A stretch of 9,322 bases of DNA from an uncultured Bdellovibrionales bacterium (lineage in GTDB: Bacteria; Bdellovibrionota; Bdellovibrionia; Bdellovibrionales; UBA1609), in assembly GCA_937980625.1 (NCBI GenBank), contig CALJPJ010000203.1, positions 1 through 9,322 on the forward strand, given 5' to 3'. Positions 1 through 5,462 of the stretch are shown here, piece after piece. Both the position numbers and the translations under genes were made by a program. Under the pieces are notes generated by a model. That model did no database searches. It was not told the DNA's origin and saw nothing but the letters and a program-made list of their open reading frames with translations. Position 1 is the first letter of the stretch. Each line of letters begins with the position of its first letter.

Positions 1-13
1 AGTGTCGTGTCGC

Positions 14-71
14 GCTTCGCGTATCTGCATCTGCGTCACCTAAAAGGTGACGAAGTGCAAAGACGCGATGC
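14..71. repeat. GC-rich imperfect inverted repeat (long hairpin)
   Basis: The two halves of this stretch fold onto each other. A perfect 8-bp inner stem, CGTCACCT (34-41) with AGGTGACG (45-52), closes a 3-base loop. After a small internal loop (30-33 against 53-55) the outer arms pair again: 26-29 with 56-59, 17-22 with 63-68 and 14-15 with 70-71. This gives about 21 Watson-Crick pairs with few mismatches. The base composition is far richer in G+C than the adjoining sequence. No ribosome binding site or plausible gene runs through it. It could be an intergenic palindromic repeat, the end of a structured RNA, or a terminator for a gene left of the window. There is no T-tract directly after either arm, which argues against a simple terminator. 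Confidence 0.5.
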
Positions 72-119
72 TGCCGTAAACGTACTCTAGAGAAGGCAAT
101 AAAGAAATTTATTTAAATT

Positions 120-263
120 TTATCCATAGATTTGGGTAATAATAACCTTAATCGTTTGACCATTAGTTTCCGTTTTATTTGAGGCATAAACAGGCATCAT
201 GCAGGACTTTGCAGTCACTAAAAAGCTTAATACTAATATTATTACTCTTAACTTCAAAGCCAT
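120..263 (-). CDS. Small secreted peptide (47 aa), unknown function
   Basis: This is a complete short gene: ATG at 263-261, TAA at 122-120. It has a good ribosome binding site (AAGGG at 274-270, six bases before the ATG) and a plausible promoter at 297-325. The product begins MALKLRVIILVLSFLV, a basic start followed by a hydrophobic core, and then has a likely signal peptidase I site after VYA (residues 25-27). That leaves a mature peptide of about 20 residues, polar at first (SNKTETNG) and then hydrophobic (IKVIITQIYG). Cys21 is preceded by AKS, and Lys at -2 makes a lipobox unlikely. I do not recognise the family. It could be a secreted or periplasmic micro-peptide, or a decayed remnant of a longer exported protein. 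The codons look normal for the region, and the regulatory signals favour a real gene. Confidence 0.55.
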   Translation of the reverse strand: MALKLRVIILVLSFLVTAKSCMMPVYASNKTETNGQTIKVIITQIYG

Positions 264-296
264 GAATTTCCCTTCGTTATTTAAAACTTAGGATCT

Positions 297-325
297 TAAT
301 TATCATTTTTACTGCTTTGCGTCAA
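297..325 (-). promoter_or_regulatory. Candidate sigma-70-type promoter for the small secreted peptide
   Basis: Read on the minus strand, TTGACG (325-320) matches the -35 consensus at five of six bases. Downstream lie two overlapping -10 candidates: GATAAT (304-299, 15-base spacer) and TAATTA (302-297, 17-base spacer). Transcription would begin near 290, leaving a leader of about 27 bases before the ATG at 263. It lies past the hairpin that appears to end the methyltransferase transcript, so the small gene would have its own promoter. Confidence 0.4.
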
Positions 326-335
326 TATTTTATAT

Positions 336-357
336 AAACACCTATTTAAAAGTGTTT
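336..357 (-). terminator. Weak hairpin terminator after the E1/methyltransferase operon
   Basis: An inverted repeat AAACAC (336-341) / GTGTTT (352-357) with a 10-base loop lies a few bases past the methyltransferase stop codon. On the minus strand the stem is followed by TTTATAT-like sequence. The stem is short and AT-rich, so the call rests mainly on its position at the operon end. Confidence 0.3.
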
Positions 358-361
358 TTAA

Positions 362-1165
362 CTACTTAGAAACTAAATAGGCAACCCAGGCTTCACATTC
401 CTCGCCTTTTTCTACAATTTCAAAGACTCCGTCGCCCTCGCCATCATCATCCGTGCCTTCCCAATAAACCTTGGTCTCTGAAAAACCTGCTTCTTTTAAA
501 CAGTCTTTTAGCTCTGGAATACTCCACATTCTCCAATCATATTTAAAAACTTTTTCTTGCTTGGCTTCACCATCTTTTTGAAAATGAATATAAAACATGG
601 CTTCATTAGTTACTGGGTCAAAGCTATCTTGATCCCAAAAGTAACTGAAGTCATCATGCTCTGTTTCTTCTTCATTTTCTTCCATACACTGGGAACCACC
701 AAAACAGTCCATTACAAAAATACCATTTTCATTTAAACTCTTCTTACAGTTTTTAAAGTACTCAATTAATTTTTGTCGTTCTTTAAAAATAAAATATGAA
801 AAATTAACTGCAACAATAATATCAGTACTTGGTACTTCTGGTGATAGTACATTCTGCTTAATAATTTCTACTCTAGATTGTTGTTCATCAGAAAGCTGGC
901 TTAAATAATGGTTTTTACCATAATTAATTGGCTCATCATCCAGGTCTATACCTATGGCTTTATAATTTTCATTTAACTGTGACCATTCACAACATATAGC
1001 AAAGGTACCACAAAAATCTTCTCGCAATGTTGTTGGGTCATTACCATCATTTTCAGTTCTATATGCTTTTTGTAAAAATAAAACATCATTATCTGGAGAC
1101 TGAACTGACTCCTGGTAATAGTAGTATTTATCAAAACTTGATTTGGGATTAGATTCTAATGACAT
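362..1165 (-). CDS. Class I SAM-dependent methyltransferase, substrate unknown
   Basis: The 267-residue product has a Rossmann-type methyltransferase fold. A modified motif I, EDFCGTFAICCEW (49-61), replaces the usual ExGxGxG. Strand 2 ends in an acidic residue (AIGIDLDDE, Asp74 or nearby) for the ribose hydroxyls of SAM. Next come a motif IV-like NFSYFIFK (121-128) and a strand VMDCFGG (151-157). The C-terminal part (FKYDWRMWSIPELKDCLKEAGF, starting at 207) is the typical late region where a helix precedes the last strands. The EDFCGTF variant is known in a group of uncharacterised bacterial methyltransferases, so the fold is secure but the substrate is not. The gene starts 13 bases after E1 beta, and its AAAGGA ribosome binding site overlaps the E1 beta stop, so it should be co-transcribed with the E1 genes. 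The product is acidic and probably cytoplasmic. Confidence 0.85.
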   Translation of the reverse strand: MSLESNPKSSFDKYYYYQESVQSPDNDVLFLQKAYRTENDGNDPTTLREDFCGTFAICCEWSQLNENYKAIGIDLDDEPINYGKNHYLSQLSDEQQSRVEIIKQNVLSPEVPSTDIIVAVNFSYFIFKERQKLIEYFKNCKKSLNENGIFVMDCFGGSQCMEENEEETEHDDFSYFWDQDSFDPVTNEAMFYIHFQKDGEAKQEKVFKYDWRMWSIPELKDCLKEAGFSETKVYWEGTDDDGEGDGVFEIVEKGEECEAWVAYLVSK

Positions 1166-1178
1166 ACTTAGCTTTCCT

Positions 1179-2237
1179 TTAAGGTATTTCTTGTAATAAA
1201 CTTATAACTTCAGACTTAATTTCTGGAACATGAGGAACAGATGCCTCTTCAAGGTTGGCATGAAGACCAATACCCGGTAAATTTTTACCTGCCAAAACTT
1301 TTGGTCTTGCCATTAATTCGTAAAAGAGCTCTTGGGTTACTCGGTAACTTAAGTGTTCGGCAAAGTTAGTCACTTCTGTATCCTCGTTAACAAAAATCAC
1401 CCGACCGGTTTTTTTAACAGATGTTTTAATGATCTCCCAATCATAAGGGTAAATTGACCTTAAATCTATAACCTCTAAATCAATGCCCTTTTCTTTTTTT
1501 AAATCATCTGCAACTTGATTGCACATTAATACATGACGACCGTAAGTTACAACCGTAGCTGCTTTTCCAATACGGGTTATTTTACCTTTGCCAATTTCTA
1601 CAAAGTGCTCTTTAAGCTTAGGCCATTTTGCCTTCCAGCCGTCAGAATTGCCAACTGGTTTATCAATCATACTTTTTAGTACTTTTTCATTATCTGGCTC
1701 ACCTGGAATCAACTCTTGTCCACGAACACGCATCAAAGCTTTTGGCTTTAAAAACATTACTGGGTTAGGATCTTTAATTGCTGAGAGCATTAAGCCATAA
1801 GCGTCCAGGGAGTTAGAGGGCATAACGACCTTCCAACCAGCTAAACGAGAAGCAATAGCATCAAAACTATGACTATGGTAAATCGAGCCTCTAATACCTG
1901 CCCCCACTGGAGTCATTAAAACTAAAGGTAATGACACATTACCATTAGTTACCCAATTTGTATTTCCGGCAATTTTTAGTAAATCTATAGTATTAAATAT
2001 ATAATCACAAAATTGAATTTCTGCTACACAACGATCACCCGTCATAGCAATACCCATTGCAGCACCAACAATTCCTCTTTCATCTAATGGAGTGTTCCAA
2101 GCAGTTTCAAGCCCTTGGGTCGCCGTAAATACTCCCCCCATTGGTGGGCCAACATCTTGACCAAAAATATCTTTTACATCTAAATGCTTCTCACCATAAT
2201 GAAGAGCCATACGAATAGCTTGAGTTAATGTAGCCAT
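1179..2237 (-). CDS. 2-oxoacid dehydrogenase complex E1 component, beta subunit
   Basis: This is the beta subunit of a thiamine-diphosphate-dependent E1 (pyruvate or branched-chain type), which decarboxylates the 2-oxoacid and acylates the E2 lipoyl arm. I place the start at the ATG at 2237-2235, giving 352 residues. The longer frame from a TTG at 2252 would swallow the GGAGG ribosome binding site. Visible signatures, numbered from this ATG: the pyrimidine-domain Glu in PLDERGIVGAAMGIA (Glu53), AEIQFCDYIFNTIDLL, the IYHSHSFDA histidines (121/123), and DLRSIYPYDWE (258-268) opening the C-terminal transketolase domain. The linker between the domains (about 175-220) is some 30-40 residues longer than in the common ~325-residue subunit. 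The start overlaps the E1 alpha stop as TAATG, so translation is probably coupled. PDH and BCKDH cannot be separated firmly from this sequence. Confidence 0.93.
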   Translation of the reverse strand: MATLTQAIRMALHYGEKHLDVKDIFGQDVGPPMGGVFTATQGLETAWNTPLDERGIVGAAMGIAMTGDRCVAEIQFCDYIFNTIDLLKIAGNTNWVTNGNVSLPLVLMTPVGAGIRGSIYHSHSFDAIASRLAGWKVVMPSNSLDAYGLMLSAIKDPNPVMFLKPKALMRVRGQELIPGEPDNEKVLKSMIDKPVGNSDGWKAKWPKLKEHFVEIGKGKITRIGKAATVVTYGRHVLMCNQVADDLKKEKGIDLEVIDLRSIYPYDWEIIKTSVKKTGRVIFVNEDTEVTNFAEHLSYRVTQELFYELMARPKVLAGKNLPGIGLHANLEEASVPHVPEIKSEVISLLQEIP

Positions 2238-3304
2238 TAGAAGTTCCTCCAATCACCGCTTTCTTGGTTTACATAGTAATGATCCCAAATAGTAGTGGCT
2301 TCTGGGCTCAACTCCCCTCTAGCTTTAACCTGAGCAGCTTGAGCTTCTTTGTGATAATCATCTTTTATTTGTTTAATTTTTTGCTCAGTTAAAACATCTT
2401 TTTTTAGCAGTACTTTCTCAAACTCTTCTAAACAATCTAGCTCATCTCTAGGGTTTAAACCATCAGCTGATGAATGACCAAACAAGCGAGAAACACTGGC
2501 CTCTAAAACAACTGGTTTTCCTGTTTTACGAATATAGGCCATCTCTTCACCCAAACGGATATAAGACTCTATAGGGTCATTGCCATTAATAACTGCAGTT
2601 CTCATTTTAAAAGGAATTCCTCTATCTGAGACATGGCTTTCTCCATGTTGCTCATCATAGTGAGTTGAAATTCCCCACTTATTGTTCTGCACAGTGATTA
2701 ACATTGGCAGCTCGTTGCCTTTACGTGAGGCCCAAATTAATCCTGAAGCAAAATCACCTTCAGCACTTCCGGCATCTCCACCTGTAATGACAGTAATTCC
2801 CTTAGCATTACGTCTTTTTTGCGCCCAAGCTGTACCAATTGCTATTGAATACTGAACCCCAATTGGTGAGGTCACTGGCGCCACATTCCATTCAGGAAAA
2901 CTATAGTGGTTTGAAAAATTACGACCACCAGTGCACTTATCAGTAGCTTTATTCATTATAAGTCGAATTGGTGTCAAAAAATCCATCCCCATAGCTATTA
3001 AAGTTGGAGAGCACCTATAATGTAAATGCATCCAGTCATGGTCAAACCCTTGCCCTTTATTCACTAACATACCCAATGGCACGCCAAAAGCTTCTTCTCC
3101 AGGGCCACCAATCCAAAAGTAAGCCTCGCCTACTTTATAAATTTTAATCATTCGCTCTTCTAAAGCTCTAGCCTTAACCATTAAATCATGTATTTTAGTT
3201 AACTCACCTTTAGATAACGGCAAACCAGAGCTACCGCTTTTAGTTTTTGATTTAGTTTTAGATCTACTTTGAGATGCTCTTTGTGTAGCCAAAATATTCC
3301 CCAA
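2237..3304 (-). CDS. 2-oxoacid dehydrogenase complex E1 component, alpha subunit
   Basis: This alpha subunit of a heterotetrameric thiamine-diphosphate E1 has 355 residues. The diphosphate/Mg2+ motif is GGDAGSAEGDF (175-185) through to QNN (206-208). The substrate-side loop is RLFGHSSADG (273-282, His277), and HYR (95-97) precedes the cofactor region. GRNFSNHYSF...TSPIG and STHYDEQ resemble branched-chain E1 alpha more than classical PDH, but I leave the substrate open. The family alignment normally begins near LPLSKGELTKIHDLMVKARALEER (from residue 28). Residues 8-26 are an extra Ser/Lys/Arg/Thr-rich tail. There is no in-frame ATG before residue 42 and an in-frame TAA lies just upstream (3310-3308), so translation must start at a TTG (3304, or 3292 behind GGGGA). 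It is first in the operon; E2 and E3 are not in the window. Confidence 0.93.
   Translation of the reverse strand: MGNILATQRASQSRSKTKSKTKSGSSGLPLSKGELTKIHDLMVKARALEERMIKIYKVGEAYFWIGGPGEEAFGVPLGMLVNKGQGFDHDWMHLHYRCSPTLIAMGMDFLTPIRLIMNKATDKCTGGRNFSNHYSFPEWNVAPVTSPIGVQYSIAIGTAWAQKRRNAKGITVITGGDAGSAEGDFASGLIWASRKGNELPMLITVQNNKWGISTHYDEQHGESHVSDRGIPFKMRTAVINGNDPIESYIRLGEEMAYIRKTGKPVVLEASVSRLFGHSSADGLNPRDELDCLEEFEKVLLKKDVLTEQKIKQIKDDYHKEAQAAQVKARGELSPEATTIWDHYYVNQESGDWRNF
2246..2250 (-). promoter_or_regulatory. Shine-Dalgarno GGAGG of E1 beta, inside the end of E1 alpha
   Basis: GGAGG lies eight bases before the ATG at 2237 and within the last codons of E1 alpha. It decides the E1 beta start: the alternative TTG at 2252 lies on top of it. 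Together with the TAATG overlap it indicates coupled translation and a fixed alpha:beta ratio. Confidence 0.8.
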
Positions 3305-3437
3305 CCGTTAATTTTTAAGAGTGAAAGATAGTGAATTACCATCAATTTGTCACTGGTTTATTGAAGATTTATAAACTTGCACTGTATTTAGCTCCTAAAA
3401 CAAGTTCATAACGCTTATTTGAACAATACACTTAAAA

Positions 3438-3480
3438 TAGCTAATATTTTACGCACAAGTATAATTGCTAATATTAGCTA
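3438..3480. repeat. Inverted repeat in the divergent E1 alpha / lipoprotein intergenic region
   Basis: TAGCTAATATT (3438-3448) recurs as its reverse complement AATATTAGCTA (3470-3480), 21 bases apart. The right copy is also part of a perfect 12-base palindrome, GCTAATATTAGC (3467-3478). A TATAAT lies between the arms (3460-3465, plus). Its position between two divergent genes fits an operator or a stem-loop in one of the leaders. AT-rich sequence produces such repeats by chance, so the functional reading is tentative. Confidence 0.35.
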
Positions 3481-3545
3481 CAAAGCAAGCATCAAACTCT
3501 CAAAATGAGAAATTCACTAAATTTTCTAGGACAAAACTGCTCAGC

Positions 3546-3554
3546 TGCTATAAT
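3546..3554 (+). promoter_or_regulatory. Extended -10 box for the lipoprotein gene
   Basis: TGCTATAAT is a perfect extended -10 element. No good -35 lies at 16-18 bases. The expected transcript start (near 3561) would fall in the ribosome binding site AAGGGGA (3560-3566), giving a leader of only about 12 bases before the ATG at 3573. Either the leader is very short, or the true promoter is further upstream, for example at the TATAAT at 3460-3465. Confidence 0.4.
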
Positions 3555-3572
3555 ACTTGAAGGGGAATTTTC

Positions 3573-5186
3573 ATGTTTAATTATAGAGTCATAGCTCATA
3601 CCATATTAATTACTGGGCTTATTATATTTTATCAAAACTGTGATGGAGAATTTCAACAAAATACGAATAACACAAGCCCTTCACTAACTGAAAATATAAC
3701 CACAAGATCTGAATCTGCACCACAACCTGATTCAGAGCCTAAACTTGAAGTTATAAAAGAAAATGAAATTATTATTACAAAGTTAAATCCAACTCAAATA
3801 AAAATAGAATGGGCTCAGAGCAAAAAGACATCGAGTAAATTAGAATTTGGCTTAAGTAAATTTAATCTCAACAAAAAAATAGTAGATGAAACTTATACGC
3901 AAAACATACATACTTTCACACTAAATGACTTAAAGCCTAACACAGAGTACTTTTATAAAATCTCCAGCCAAACACGTGATGGCTATAAGTTTACATCTGA
4001 TGTACACGTTTTTAAAACTCAAGAAAAAATAAAACTATTTGAACAAGTTATTATTAATGATCAAAGCATAAATATTGAGGTAACATCCAACTCTGCTACC
4101 GTTGAATGGAGCATTAGTAAGGCATCTACTGCATATATTGAATATGGACTAGATAACAAGTTAGGTAGCGTCCAGTACAAAGAAAATTCATATATCAACT
4201 TACACAATCATCAAATAAAAAACTTATTAGAAAACACTACATACTACTATCAAATAATCGCTGAAGATCTCGAAGGTAAAAGCTACAAATCAGCTATAAG
4301 CACATTCGCTACAGAGAAAGCACCAAAAGAAGTTACTAATATTTATCAGGCAAATTATGTAAATTTTAGTCAATTCACTCATAAAAAAAATACAGTTAAT
4401 AAATTTAGAGGACCTGAATTTCTAAAAGAGGGAAACTGGCAAGGAGTTAATGGCAGCACCTCTCCAGGAGGCAAAGTCAAATCCTGGCAAAGAGTTGTTA
4501 TCTCACCACTAAAAAATAATGGCGCCCATCGAAAGCTTCTTCTTGACACTAAAATTAAAGAGGCTTGGGCCTCCTACCAAATTCAACTCGGCACAAATTG
4601 GACTCCAACTGATGGGGTAAAACTTCCGGGGTTTTCCGGGCATCACAATGGTGGTTCCTATGGTGCTGCTGGCGGCAATGGAGGTGGTTGGGCAGGGCTA
4701 TGTAAGTCCTGGTCAGCTCGAACAATAATTTCAAAACCAACTAGTGCAAATAGTGGTCTCTACCGAATTTATGCTTACCACAAGGATAATAAAAATTTTC
4801 AAGGTAATACAAAAGCTAGTGATCACCCATGTATCAATAAAAAAAATATTGTACCGGCCCAAACTGGCTTAAGAAACTTTGGGCAAATGATTGCAGGTAA
4901 ACATAAAATTACTGATAATAAATGGCACACAATTACTCATCATGTAAAATTAAACGACATTGGAAAGTCCAATGGCATACTCGAACTCTTTATTGATGGT
5001 GCTCCGGCTGGTCGCGCCACTAATTTAAATTTTACTAATAATCCAGAATATCATAACATAGCATTTTGGTTTACAATCTACCATGGGGGTAGTGCCGATA
5101 CTAGCGGAACTAATCATGACGTTTTTTTTCATGGCTTTAATTGGAACGCTGGCCCAGTTAATAAAACTAAAATTAGATTTGACTAG
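3573..5186 (+). CDS. Exported lipoprotein with two FN3-like domains and a PL14/PL20-like polysaccharide lyase domain
   Basis: The 537-residue product starts with a short hydrophobic signal (about 5-20) ending in FYQNC, with Cys23 as the probable lipidation site. The box is not canonical, but FQNC-type boxes are, as I recall, common in Bdellovibrio-like bacteria. A Ser/Thr/Asn/Pro-rich linker (27-57) leads to two related beta-sandwich modules of fibronectin III / phosphatase-N type: about 58-150 (LEFGLSKF, LKPNTEYFYKI) and 158-248 (IEYGLDNKL, LLENTTYYYQI). Residues 260-537 resemble polysaccharide lyase families 14 and 20, with an AWASYQIQL strand, a GVKLPGFSG signature (348-356), SWSARTI (379-385), KWHTITHHVKLND (450-462), FIDG (473-476) and a final FWFTIYHGG (498-506). 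Cys377 and Cys420 may pair. The ATG has an AAGGGGA ribosome binding site. The likely role is binding and cleaving an acidic polysaccharide at the cell surface; the substrate is unknown. Confidence 0.7.
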   Translation: MFNYRVIAHTILITGLIIFYQNCDGEFQQNTNNTSPSLTENITTRSESAPQPDSEPKLEVIKENEIIITKLNPTQIKIEWAQSKKTSSKLEFGLSKFNLNKKIVDETYTQNIHTFTLNDLKPNTEYFYKISSQTRDGYKFTSDVHVFKTQEKIKLFEQVIINDQSINIEVTSNSATVEWSISKASTAYIEYGLDNKLGSVQYKENSYINLHNHQIKNLLENTTYYYQIIAEDLEGKSYKSAISTFATEKAPKEVTNIYQANYVNFSQFTHKKNTVNKFRGPEFLKEGNWQGVNGSTSPGGKVKSWQRVVISPLKNNGAHRKLLLDTKIKEAWASYQIQLGTNWTPTDGVKLPGFSGHHNGGSYGAAGGNGGGWAGLCKSWSARTIISKPTSANSGLYRIYAYHKDNKNFQGNTKASDHPCINKKNIVPAQTGLRNFGQMIAGKHKITDNKWHTITHHVKLNDIGKSNGILELFIDGAPAGRATNLNFTNNPEYHNIAFWFTIYHGGSADTSGTNHDVFFHGFNWNAGPVNKTKIRFD

Positions 5187-5192
5187 GCCCGT

Positions 5193-5240
5193 AAATAGTA
5201 TTTTTTTTGAAATAATTTAGTAAATTAACTATTTTCTTTT
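5193..5240 (+). terminator. Possible AT-rich terminator after the lipoprotein gene
   Basis: AAATAGT (5193-5199) is mirrored by ACTATTT (5228-5234) and followed by TCTTTT. The stem is only 7 bp and the loop is long, with a minor internal ATTT/AAAT pairing. This is a weak candidate, kept because it starts seven bases past the stop codon. Confidence 0.2.
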
Positions 5241-5257
5241 AAGTAATATTTTTTTAT

Positions 5258-5335
5258 CTAGGCCGTTACTTTCTTTTCAATTAAAGGAAAGTTATGTAAA
5301 TGATATAATTCAGCAAGAATAATGGTATCTTTCAT
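5258..5335 (-). CDS. Doubtful 25-codon ORF, possible gene remnant
   Basis: On the minus strand an ATG at 5335 opens 25 codons (MKDTIILAELYHLHNF at the start) to a TAG at 5260-5258. The frame also stays open for ten codons upstream of the ATG, back to a TAA. The residue mix looks protein-like (mixed charged, aromatic and aliphatic) and unlike translated AT-rich noise. The ribosome binding site is poor: GGA about 11 bases before the ATG. It lies beyond the Prc terminator, so it has no obvious transcription. It may be the surviving tail of a lost gene. I do not recognise the family. Confidence 0.2.
   Translation of the reverse strand: MKDTIILAELYHLHNFPLIEKKVTA
5268..5292. repeat. Hairpin in the convergent gap
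   Basis: ACTTTCTTTT (5268-5277) pairs with AAAGGAAAGT (5283-5292), giving a 10-bp stem with one wobble and a 5-base loop. No T-tract follows on either strand, so it is not a standard terminator. Confidence 0.3.
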
Positions 5336-5409
5336 TTTAGATTTTTTCCAAGATGCAATTTTATTTTATCTCTAATTAATAAAAAATCTTGTACGTTGTT
5401 CTTAATGTA

Positions 5410-5437
5410 AAAGACCTCACAAGATTGCGAGGTCTTT
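5410..5437 (-). terminator. Strong hairpin terminator of the Prc protease gene
   Basis: A perfect 9-bp stem, AAAGACCTC (5410-5418) and GAGGTCTTT (5429-5437), encloses a 10-base loop 25 bases past the protease stop codon. On the minus strand the stem ends in TCTTTTAC, a short T-tract. A-runs flank the left side, so on the plus strand it could also stop read-through from the lipoprotein gene. Confidence 0.75.
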
Positions 5438-5462
5438 AAAAAATTAAATTAATCTTTATAGA

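Noticed and set aside
1588..1800. Plus-strand 70-codon open frame
   Set aside because: It lies wholly antisense to E1 beta, whose conserved motifs are continuous there; no ribosome binding site.
2238..2252. Longer E1 beta start at TTG 2252
   Set aside because: It would place the GGAGG ribosome binding site inside the coding sequence; the ATG in the TAATG overlap is better supported.
3305..3572. Short ATG frames in the divergent intergenic region
   Set aside because: All end within a few codons or run into E1 alpha in another frame, without ribosome binding sites.
4555..4740. Minus-strand 61-codon open frame
   Set aside because: Antisense shadow of the lyase-like domain; His/Arg-rich product without family features.
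5319..5375. Plus-strand hydrophobic 17-codon ORF (MVSFILDFF...)
   Set aside because: No ribosome binding site or promoter; composition expected from AT-rich sequence.
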